DNA of 64,000 nt, from NCBI RefSeq assembly GCF_010119205.1, contig NZ_WRXM01000003.1, positions 248,001-312,000 of the forward strand, written 5' to 3'. The position numbers and the translations under genes were made by a program. Below are positions 8,269-15,718 of the stretch, one piece after another (positions within the stretch are counted from its first letter, which is position 1; every line of letters begins with the position of its first letter). The notes beneath the pieces were generated by a model. It saw only the letters and a list, made by a program, of their open reading frames with translations. It was not told the DNA's origin and did not search any database. This DNA comes from Haloarcula limicola. GTDB lineage: Archaea; Halobacteriota; Halobacteria; Halobacteriales; Haloarculaceae.

Positions 8269-10091
8269 GAGTCAGTCTCCGTGACGATCGGATTCTTCAC
8301 GTCGGTGTACACCGACTGATTCTCGAGGTCGTTTTCCAGTTCGTCCAACCCGCGAAAGCGGGTCAGCAGATTCGCCTTACACGGGATCGTCGTGTCCTCC
8401 AGCAAGGGAGCGAGGAAGTTCGAGGAGGGGCGGTCGTAGTGTGCCCGGGCGCGCTCCAATTCCGATCTGAGGAGCGTGAGCAGGCGCGTCTCGTCGGCGA
8501 CGCCCGCACAGCCGAACGCGTTCACGACGTCGAGCGCGTTGTTCAAGATGACGTAGTAGCGAAGGCGCTCGTCGGCGATAGCGTCCGTACAGATAGTGTC
8601 GGCGCGTTCGCCGACGCCCGGTAGATGATCGTCGACGCCGGGGTACTGCGACTCGGGGAAGTAGAACCCCTGATTGTCGCGGTACCGAAACTCGGCGGGA
8701 TACCCCTCGTCGTCGAGAGTGAGCACGGAGTTCTGCTGGTGAGCTTCGACGCCGACGCCCTGTACGAGGTAGAGCCACAGCACGGGCCGGATAGCGGTTT
8801 GGAGGTATCGGCGGAACCACTCCGCGCTCACGTCGGTGACGCCGCGGCCCTCGCGCTCGGCGATCGACGCGACGAGACGGGCGAGTCGAGATTGGCCTCG
8901 AATCGCGTCCTGGCAGAGCGCGGCAACGGGGGTCGCGTTCGCAGCGGCCTCACCTCGGAAGGGGTTCGCCCGGAGGATCGTCTCCAGCCCCGACTCCCGC
9001 TTCTCCCCGACATCGAGTGCGAGATACGCCGGGTCGCGAACGATATCGAAGTCCGGGAACGCAGCACGGAGTTCGTCACCGAACTCAGTGTCGAGCAGTT
9101 CTGCGACGGCGACGCCCCGTTCTAACTCGGGGCGCTTGTTCGTCCGTACGGAGTTAGTGATCTTCACGTTCAGCGAGGATTTCACCATGAACGGTGCGTC
9201 CTCGGCGTAGAGCGTACGGACCGAGGTTGTCGGGTGAAACTCTCGACCGATTGCACCGAGGTGACCGAGCCCATCGCCGAGTGTGTCCCGGATGTGGGAC
9301 TGGCTGAGCAAGTAGTCTGCCTGCCACGGGTGGACCGGCAGGAGGATATCGTCGCTTTCGACGTGGTCGGCGACGAACGGTTCAGGGATCGAAGGGTCTT
9401 CGCGGAGCTCGTCTCTCACCCACTGTGCAGCACTCACGTCGAGCGCGGAATCTTGCGAGACGAGTTCGGGGTCGGCCCGGAAGTAGTGAAGCGGGAACGA
9501 CCCGCGGAGTTCCGGGGCGTACGTCTCGCGTTCGTGATCGGCTATCCCCTGCCTGCTTTTGGGTGTTGGGTGGCGGTGGTGACCGAAGACGAGAGCCTGC
9601 TCGCTATCACGGAACGAGACGTCCTCGCCGTATAGGCGCGGCTGGTTTCGCTGTCGGACCGTGACGAACCGCTCGACGTTGCGCTCGCTTTTGAGAACGC
9701 GGAGGAGTAGCTCGTCTGGGATGGCGTCGCCACCTTCAGCGCGTGTGAGAGCCTTCAGGACGAGCGTCGTGAGCGTCGCGGCGTCGGTTGTTTCGACGTG
9801 ACCATCGGGCAGTCGGTAGCGCACAGGGGTCTCGAAGAGATGGCGCTCGGTCGGCGAGCGGTAAGCCAGCGGTGCCAGCAGATCGATATCCGTCGCCGGA
9901 AGGGGCGCGCGGAGCAACCCGTCAGGACCGGGTTCGACGCCGGCCACGGGCTTCTCACGGATCGCGTAGTCGCCCGTCTCGCGGAGGTAGCAGTTGAGGA
10001 AGGCGTGGACGGTGGCGTCGTCGGCACGCTCGGCCGGGTCGACGGGGCCGTCGTTCACAGCGCGTTCACGGAGTGCGGCATCGGAAGTCAT
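8265..10091 (-). CDS. IucA/IucC family siderophore synthetase (RhbC-like)
   Basis: This is a 608-residue NIS synthetase, the first of two in the operon. Motifs seen are LLPVHPWQADYLLSQ, STTSVRTLYAEDAPFMVKSS followed by LNVKITNSVRT, and VEAHQQNSVLTL with RDNQGFYF. It would couple the first N-hydroxy-N-acetyl diamine to citrate using ATP. The start MTSDAALRE at 10091 overlaps the upstream decarboxylase stop by 4 bp (ATGA); a longer frame to 10133 is probably untranslated. The two synthetases differ enough in sequence to act on different intermediates, as in rhizobactin/schizokinen and aerobactin pathways. Confidence 0.9.
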   Translation of the reverse strand: MTSDAALRERAVNDGPVDPAERADDATVHAFLNCYLRETGDYAIREKPVAGVEPGPDGLLRAPLPATDIDLLAPLAYRSPTERHLFETPVRYRLPDGHVETTDAATLTTLVLKALTRAEGGDAIPDELLLRVLKSERNVERFVTVRQRNQPRLYGEDVSFRDSEQALVFGHHRHPTPKSRQGIADHERETYAPELRGSFPLHYFRADPELVSQDSALDVSAAQWVRDELREDPSIPEPFVADHVESDDILLPVHPWQADYLLSQSHIRDTLGDGLGHLGAIGREFHPTTSVRTLYAEDAPFMVKSSLNVKITNSVRTNKRPELERGVAVAELLDTEFGDELRAAFPDFDIVRDPAYLALDVGEKRESGLETILRANPFRGEAAANATPVAALCQDAIRGQSRLARLVASIAEREGRGVTDVSAEWFRRYLQTAIRPVLWLYLVQGVGVEAHQQNSVLTLDDEGYPAEFRYRDNQGFYFPESQYPGVDDHLPGVGERADTICTDAIADERLRYYVILNNALDVVNAFGCAGVADETRLLTLLRSELERARAHYDRPSSNFLAPLLEDTTIPCKANLLTRFRGLDELENDLENQSVYTDVKNPIVTETDS

Positions 10092-11587
10092 GTCGTCACC
10101 TCGCGCTGGACCTCGGCTACGGTCGACCCGCACGCTCGAATCGCATCGAGCGTCTCGGCGACATCGTCGAGCGTCGCCGTCGGGTTCAACAGGGTGAGCT
10201 TCAGACTCGTCACGCCGTCGACGTCGGTGCGGGCGACGACGGCACGGCCGTCGCGCAGGAGCGTCTCGCGGACAGCGGCGTTCAGCTCGCTCACGGACTC
10301 GTCGTCCAGCCCCTCGCCGGGCCGATAGCGAAAGACGACGGCGTTCAGCACGGGCTCGTTCACCAGCTGGAAATCATCGGACGCAGCGAGGAGCGACGTG
10401 GCGTCGTCCGCGAGGTCGAGCGTCGATTCGACGAGCGCGCCGAGACGGTCACGGCCCAGTGCACGGAACGCGAGATAGGGCTTGAGCGCGTCGAAACGCC
10501 GAGTCGTCTGGACCGACTTCGCGACGAGATTGGGAACGCCCGCCTCCTCGTGGGCTTCGGGATTGAGGTAGGCGGCGTTGCGCGCCATCCGGCCGAACTC
10601 GTCGCCGTCGCGCAAGAGGAGTGCCCCGCAGCTAATGGGCTGGTAGAACAACTTATGGAAGTCGACGGCGACCGAGTCTGCGCGCTCGATGCCCGCGAGG
10701 CGGTCAGCGTGCTCGTCGCTGAGTGCGAGCGCTCCGCCGTAGGCCGCGTCGACGTGGAACCAGACATCTCGTTCGGCGGTACGGCTAGCGAGTTCGGGGA
10801 GCGGGTCGATGCTTCCGAAGTCCGTCGTTCCGGCGGTGCCGACGATAGCGAACGGGTCACAGCCCCGTCGGTCGAGTGCCGAGAGCGTCTCGTCGAGCGC
10901 GTCGAGGTCCATTCGGTGATCGTCGTCCGTCTCGACGGTCACGACGGCGTTCTCGCCGAGTCCGAGGTGATGGGCTGCCTGCTTAGCGGTGAAATGGGCG
11001 GCCTCTGAGCAGACGATGCGCAGAGACGCCGCCCCCGGTGGGAGACCCGCCCGCTGGACGTTGCGGTCGAAGCGCTGGTCACAGTACCGGTCGCGGGCCA
11101 GCAGGAGCGCCTGAAAGTTCGACTGCGTGCCCCCGCTGGTGAAGACGCCGTCGGCCACCGCCGGCAGGTCGAAGAGGTGCCCGAGCGCATCGATGACCCG
11201 CTCTTCGAGGACGGTCGCGGCAGGCGCCTGATCGAACGAGTCCAGCGACTGGTTCGTCGCCGAGAGCATCGCCTCGGCGGCCAGCCCCGGCACCATCGGC
11301 GGACACTGAAGGTGGGCGGCGCACCGCGGGTGCGAGGGATCGACCGAGTTCGCGAGGACGCGCTCGGCGACCTCGTCGATGGCGACGCCGAGTCCCACGC
11401 CCTCTTCCGGAACGACCGGCTCGTCGAACTGGTCGGCAATAGCGTCAGGCGTCGTGCCAGAGAAGGGGTCGTCATCGCCCGTCGCGTCGAGGACGGCCTC
11501 TATCGCACGCTCCATCGCCGCGCGATACCCCTCGTTGCCGGCCTCGGATCCGAGAAAGAGGTCGGGGGCACTCGCGGTGTCGCTCAC
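10088..11587 (-). CDS. ddc: L-2,4-diaminobutyrate decarboxylase (PLP, group II)
   Basis: The 499-residue protein belongs to the group II PLP decarboxylases. Visible are TSGGTQSNFQALLLARDRY, FHVDAAYGGALALSDE, and the PLP-lysine motif SVAVDFHKLFYQPISCGALL. It should turn L-2,4-diaminobutyrate into 1,3-diaminopropane, the siderophore backbone amine. The start is GTG at 11587, overlapping the aminotransferase stop by 4 bp (GTGA). The frame is open 76 codons further upstream, but that stretch is a shadow of the aminotransferase. It sits second in the operon, the position of rhbB. Confidence 0.9.
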   Translation of the reverse strand: MSDTASAPDLFLGSEAGNEGYRAAMERAIEAVLDATGDDDPFSGTTPDAIADQFDEPVVPEEGVGLGVAIDEVAERVLANSVDPSHPRCAAHLQCPPMVPGLAAEAMLSATNQSLDSFDQAPAATVLEERVIDALGHLFDLPAVADGVFTSGGTQSNFQALLLARDRYCDQRFDRNVQRAGLPPGAASLRIVCSEAAHFTAKQAAHHLGLGENAVVTVETDDDHRMDLDALDETLSALDRRGCDPFAIVGTAGTTDFGSIDPLPELASRTAERDVWFHVDAAYGGALALSDEHADRLAGIERADSVAVDFHKLFYQPISCGALLLRDGDEFGRMARNAAYLNPEAHEEAGVPNLVAKSVQTTRRFDALKPYLAFRALGRDRLGALVESTLDLADDATSLLAASDDFQLVNEPVLNAVVFRYRPGEGLDDESVSELNAAVRETLLRDGRAVVARTDVDGVTSLKLTLLNPTATLDDVAETLDAIRACGSTVAEVQREVTT

Positions 11588-12951
11588 GCGGCCACCACCG
11601 TCCCCGACGCCGCGTTCGCGATGGCCTCGACGGCCTCGACGAAGATGCGACCGATATCGTCGACGTCGTCTTTCGACACGATGAGCGGCGGGAGGAAGCG
11701 CGCCGTGGCGCTTCCGCGCCCGCCGAGTTCGAGAATGAGGCCGCGGTCGAAGCACGCAGCCTGCACGGCCTCGGCGAAGTCGGTATTCGGCGCGTGCGGA
11801 CCGGGACCTCGCCACTCCGGTTCGGGATCGACGAACTCGACGCCGAGCATCAGCCCTCGGCCACGGACATCGCCGACGGCGTCGAGGTGAGCAACCGATT
11901 CGAGGTAGCTTCGGAGACGCTCGCCCATCTCGGCAGCGTGGTCGGCCAAGCCGTGTTCCAGCACGTAATCGATAGTCGCCTCACCGGCGGCCATCGCGAG
12001 CTGGTTTCCGCGGAAGGTGCCCGCGTGGGCGCCCGGCTCCCAGACGTCCAGTTCTTCGTCGTACACCACGACAGCGAGCGGCAGACCGCCGCCGATGGCC
12101 TTCGAGAGCGTCACGACATCTGGCGTAATGCCGGCGTGCTCGAAGGCGTAGGTTTCACCTGTGCGTCCGAGGCCGGCCTGGATTTCGTCGAGAATGAGCG
12201 GGATATCCCGCTCGCGGGTGACGCGCCGCATCTCCCGTAACCATTCGGAAGGGGCGGGAACGGCGCCGCCCTCGCCTTGCACGGGTTCGAGAATCATCCC
12301 GGCGGGGTCGGTGACACCGCTTTCCGGGTCGTCGAGGAGGTTCTCGACGTAGGCGCTGGCGACGCGATGGCTCTCTTCGCCGCCGACACCGAATGGACAG
12401 CGGTACTCGTAGGGATACGGGAGATGGTGAACATCGTTCATCAGCCCTGAGATGGGGTCCTTGGCGTCAGTATCGCCCATCAGCGCGAGGGCACCACTCG
12501 TCATTCCGTGATAGGCCCCCTGAAAGCCCAGGATGCTCCGGTTCCCAGTGGCTGTCTTTACGAGTTTGAGAGCGGCCTCGACGGCGTCGGTCCCCGCGGG
12601 GCTACAGAACTGCACTTTCGCAGAGTCCGAGAAGTCGTCGGGGAGGCTCTCGAACAGCGAGTCGACGAACCGCTCTTTGGCCGGCGTGGAAATATCGAGC
12701 GTGTGAACCGGTCGGTCGGCGTCGAGAGTGCGCTCCATCGCCTCGACGACGCGCGGGTGATTGTGACCGAGGGCAAGCGTCCCGGCTCCGGCCAGACAGT
12801 CGTAATACTCGTTTCCGTCCATGTCGGTGACGGTGACGCCCTGCGCCTCGCGGATGGCCAGCGGGAGATGGCGCGGATACGTCCGCGCGTTCGACTCCCG
12901 GTTAGCTTGCTGTGAGAGGATGGTTCCGTTACTCGCGTCGTGGTAGCTCAC
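11584..12951 (-). CDS. dat: Diaminobutyrate--2-oxoglutarate aminotransferase
   Basis: This first gene of the operon encodes a 455-residue class III aminotransferase. It shows FCSPAGTDAVEAALKLV, FQGAYHGMTSGALAL, ILDEIQAGLGRTG and the PLP lysine (Lys284) in VVTLSKAIGGGLP. It would make L-2,4-diaminobutyrate from aspartate semialdehyde with glutamate as donor. The start is GTG at 12951, supported by a strong Shine-Dalgarno (GGAGGTG) 7 nt upstream. The leader of roughly 75 nt runs back to the promoter carrying two iron boxes, so iron repression is likely. Confidence 0.91.
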   Translation of the reverse strand: MSYHDASNGTILSQQANRESNARTYPRHLPLAIREAQGVTVTDMDGNEYYDCLAGAGTLALGHNHPRVVEAMERTLDADRPVHTLDISTPAKERFVDSLFESLPDDFSDSAKVQFCSPAGTDAVEAALKLVKTATGNRSILGFQGAYHGMTSGALALMGDTDAKDPISGLMNDVHHLPYPYEYRCPFGVGGEESHRVASAYVENLLDDPESGVTDPAGMILEPVQGEGGAVPAPSEWLREMRRVTRERDIPLILDEIQAGLGRTGETYAFEHAGITPDVVTLSKAIGGGLPLAVVVYDEELDVWEPGAHAGTFRGNQLAMAAGEATIDYVLEHGLADHAAEMGERLRSYLESVAHLDAVGDVRGRGLMLGVEFVDPEPEWRGPGPHAPNTDFAEAVQAACFDRGLILELGGRGSATARFLPPLIVSKDDVDDIGRIFVEAVEAIANAASGTVVAA

Positions 12952-13029
12952 GAGGAGACACCTCCGAACTGCGTTATTTCACTGCTCCGTTGCCGTCGCG
13001 TTCGGGTCCGTCCTTGCTCCATGCAGTGA

Positions 13030-13045
13030 TTTAGGCTCGCCTAAA
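13030..13045. promoter_or_regulatory. Iron box 1 (DtxR/Idr-type operator)
   Basis: TTTAGGCTCGCCTAAA is a perfect 7-bp inverted repeat with a 2-bp spacer and matches the TTAGG-N-CCTAA pattern of DtxR/IdeR-type operators. It lies just downstream of a TATA-like ATTTACGTA (minus strand, about 13048-13056), over the probable transcription start of the siderophore operon, where a metal-loaded repressor would block initiation. Confidence 0.78.
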
Positions 13046-13066
13046 CGTACGTAAATCCACCGATTT

Positions 13067-13080
13067 TTAGGTCGGCCTAA
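13067..13080. promoter_or_regulatory. Iron box 2 (DtxR/Idr-type operator)
   Basis: TTAGGTCGGCCTAA is a near-perfect palindrome (one mismatch) related to iron box 1. Its centre is 36 bp further upstream, on the far side of the TATA-like element. The two boxes bracket the core promoter of the operon starting at 12951. Confidence 0.72.
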
Positions 13081-13307
13081 CACTTGGTCGCTAGCCAGCC
13101 GACGTTGCGATGGCAAGCGACAGACGCGGACAGTCAGAGAAAAGGCGAATATAGCTTCGATGGCGGCGTACCCCGAAACGCCTCGTCGGCGACCACACCT
13201 GAAGAGGTTATACCGTCCGACCGCCGTAGATCCTCTATGCAGCGCTTCGTCCGATCAGAGAGGGAGGGCTTGCGGCTCCGAGCCCAGAACCCGACGAGGC
13301 GAGGAGC

Positions 13308-13961
13308 ATGACCGAAGACCCGCTCCCGGTCGAACACCTCTCGCCGCTCGCCGCGCTCGTCGAGGAGGTACTCGCAGACGTCGGCTACGAGATGCCGGCG
13401 GCCACCGACGCCATCAACGGCGCCGTTGCCGGGCACGGTGGTCTCTTCGATCCCGCGACCACTTCGGGCGAACTGCGTGATGCACTCGAAGAGCTGCTGG
13501 CGTCGGAGCTCACCCGCCCACCCGTTTCTGCCCCGGCTGACGAGACGTTTGTCCTCTACGTCGACGGCAGTTCACGCGGCAACCCCGGGCCCGCAGGTGC
13601 GGGCGCTGTCATCATGGACGCTGAAGAGACCCAGCTCGCCCGCTTGAGCCGCCCCGTCGGTTCCCGGACGGGGAACAACACCGCTGAGTACGTTGCCCTC
13701 CAGCTCGGGCTCGCCGAACTGTTGACCCGCTACGAGCCACGCAGGCTGGAAGTCCGCATCGACTCGATGACAGTTATCGGAGACGTCTGGGGCGGGGATG
13801 AACCAACGGTATCAGGCGTCGAGACGTACAGTGCGGCCATCGCGACGGCACTATCGAACATCCCGGATCACCAGTACACGCACCTGGCCGACAGCGACCC
13901 GAACCCCGCCGATGCACTGGCGACAGTGGGCGCGGATATCGCGACGTTCGGACCGGGATAG
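13308..13961 (+). CDS. rnhA: Ribonuclease HI family protein
   Basis: The 217-residue protein has an N-terminal extension of about 70 residues followed by an RNase H fold. Catalytic acidic residues are visible in order: Asp of LYVDGSSRGNPGPAGAGAVI, Glu of NNTAEYVALQLGL, Asp of VRIDSMTVIGD and Asp of NPADALATVG. RNase HI cleaves the RNA strand of RNA-DNA hybrids. The architecture (helical N-terminal region plus archaeal type-1 RNase H) is common in haloarchaea. It is transcribed away from the siderophore operon and converges on the next gene. Confidence 0.9.
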   Translation: MTEDPLPVEHLSPLAALVEEVLADVGYEMPAATDAINGAVAGHGGLFDPATTSGELRDALEELLASELTRPPVSAPADETFVLYVDGSSRGNPGPAGAGAVIMDAEETQLARLSRPVGSRTGNNTAEYVALQLGLAELLTRYEPRRLEVRIDSMTVIGDVWGGDEPTVSGVETYSAAIATALSNIPDHQYTHLADSDPNPADALATVGADIATFGPG

Positions 13962-14034
13962 GAACGTAGCGAACTCTCGGACGACGGCTCTGAACAGCGG
14001 CGTAGACGACTGGAACGTGCCGAGTAGAGATGCC

Positions 14035-14820
14035 TCAGTCGGCCGCCGCACTTCGGCTACTACTGGGGCCGCCGTCCATCTCGGCCGGGTTGCCCATTCC
14101 CTCTTTCACGCCGACGGCGATGAGCGCGACGTTGACCGGGTAGGCGGCGAAGAACCCGATGGTCAACGAGAACAGCAGGGCCGTCCAGAACAGCGGCGAC
14201 GTCCAGCCCGCCTCACCGGCCACCAGTAGGTCGGTACCGATGGCGACGACCTCCATGATGGTGATGCTGGGCGTCTCACTCCAGATGGCGTCCCACATCG
14301 CCTCTTTGAAGCCGACGCCCTCCTGTATCAGCGGGCCGACGGTCAGCGCGAACCCGCTGACGAACGCGAGAAAGAACGTCAGCGCGACGACCCAGAGCGT
14401 CGAGAAACTGAGGATGATGGTCGCAGCGGTGATACCGATCACCTCGCCCACGCCACATCCGGAGTAACAGTGAGAGGTCGAGCGGAACCCCTGCTTCCAC
14501 AGCGAGTCACTCTCGAGTTGCGTTCGGCCCGTGAACCAGTACACGCCCAAGCCGAACAGCCCCGAGTAGGCGACGACGAGCGACCAGACGAACTTCATGA
14601 GCGACGGGATGTTTTGGTTGTATTTCTCGAAGTCCCACCACAGCACGCCCAGCGAAACGAGGTTGATCGTCAACCAGATGCCCAGCGTCCACCAACTCGA
14701 CAGGATCGGCTTGATCACGTTCCGAGCCGGCGTGAGCGCCTGCTCGGTCTGGTGGGCCCACTGTGTTGCCCATTCCGGAACCGGCGAACCGGCCAATGCC
14801 AGTATCGGTTGTTCAAACAC
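14035..14820 (-). CDS. DUF4396 domain-containing membrane protein
   Basis: The 261-residue protein has about six hydrophobic segments. The middle motif FRSTSHCYSGCGVGEVIG, with Cys-x3-Cys, followed by a helix ending ILSFSTLWVVALTFFLAF and YPVNVALIAVGVKEGM is typical of DUF4396. Function is unknown; the cysteines and proximity of this family to metal-handling genes suggest metal or redox involvement, which is inference only. It ends 73 bp from the convergent RNase H gene. Confidence 0.78.
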   Translation of the reverse strand: MFEQPILALAGSPVPEWATQWAHQTEQALTPARNVIKPILSSWWTLGIWLTINLVSLGVLWWDFEKYNQNIPSLMKFVWSLVVAYSGLFGLGVYWFTGRTQLESDSLWKQGFRSTSHCYSGCGVGEVIGITAATIILSFSTLWVVALTFFLAFVSGFALTVGPLIQEGVGFKEAMWDAIWSETPSITIMEVVAIGTDLLVAGEAGWTSPLFWTALLFSLTIGFFAAYPVNVALIAVGVKEGMGNPAEMDGGPSSSRSAAAD

Positions 14821-15182
14821 AGAATGTCTCTACGTGCCTCCTGACTTTTTGGTTGCTAGCCTGAATGAACAGCGTGTGGGCGGTTCGCCCGAGACATCCG
14901 AGGATGAAACGGCTGTTAGATGGGACGTGGTTCCGCGTCGGTTCCACGGGCTTGACGACGTCGATGTCCAGTAGGTGACAGATCGGAGCTTTATGGGAGT
15001 CCGACGCCACTTGCGTCGCTCGGATTGAACGCGGAGCTCGGTCGAGTGTTCGCCGTCCTCGCGACCCGGCAGATGCCGGCGCGATGGAATATTCCGAATT
15101 GAGTTATACAATAGGCAGAGTAGTTTACCAGGCCGCTGCACGACCTTCGCCTGAAAGGGGGGGTCTGCGTTAGTGGTCTGTA
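14821..15182. other. Intergenic stretch without a supported gene
   Basis: Short minus-strand frames of 65 and 103 codons cover this interval, but neither shows a domain or haloarchaeal codon bias and they overlap each other. It may include the promoter of the DUF4396 gene and decayed sequence; I see nothing firmer. Confidence 0.3.
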
Positions 15183-15401
15183 TCAGTTTGCGTCCGCCTG
15201 CTGTGTCTTTCGAGTCTTGTCCAGCAGTGTCCGGCTCAACTCACTTTTCCGGTGTGACGTCTGCAAGTGACGGTAGACGGCCTGCGAATCACCCTCGAAT
15301 ACACACAGCGGACAGTTTGCGATGGTCGGGTCGTCATCAGTCCTGCTAGATTCGTTCCGGTCCTGTCCAATAACGACTGCACGCTCTTTGTCTCCCATCA
15401 T
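15183..15401 (-). CDS. Small C2H2-type zinc-finger protein
   Basis: This 72-residue protein contains CPLCVFEGDSQAVYRHLQ followed by TSHRKSEL, i.e. Cys-x2-Cys-x11-His-x4-His, a plausible single zinc-binding C2H2 finger. Haloarchaea encode many such mini zinc fingers, some linked to biofilm or regulation. The start could be either of two consecutive ATGs (15401 or 15398). It is monocistronic. Role unknown. Confidence 0.6.
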   Translation of the reverse strand: MMGDKERAVVIGQDRNESSRTDDDPTIANCPLCVFEGDSQAVYRHLQTSHRKSELSRTLLDKTRKTQQADAN

Positions 15402-15718
15402 TCGTGCTATTACGTAGCGACAGTCGAGGCATATCGTTTGACTCTAGGTGTCTAGAACGACCTTGCAAAGGAGACCAGAGGGTCGTGTATCCGGCTCTAA
15501 CAGCCGATACCAGAAGAGCGAAACTGACGGCCGAGAGAGCTAATTTTCACCATCGTCGAGAATGGTTAGTAATTCTGGTATTCACTGGCCGGGGCTTTCG
15601 GGATGGGTCACGGCGTAGAACCCCTCAGCTGAAGCGAATCAACGTGTTCTGCTTCTATCTGCGAATGTGGCAATCAGTCGACTTATCAATCGTGGTGAGA
15701 GAGTGAGAGATACTGAGA
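15402..15718. other. Promoter region of the multi-sensor regulator
   Basis: These 317 bases lack a convincing gene. CTTATCAA near 15682-15689 may be the TATA box for the regulator starting at 15719. Nothing else is clear. Confidence 0.3.

Noticed and set aside
14813..15141. Overlapping 65- and 103-codon minus-strand frames, considered as an IS remnant
   Set aside because: No transposase motif, terminal repeats or target duplication could be recognised.
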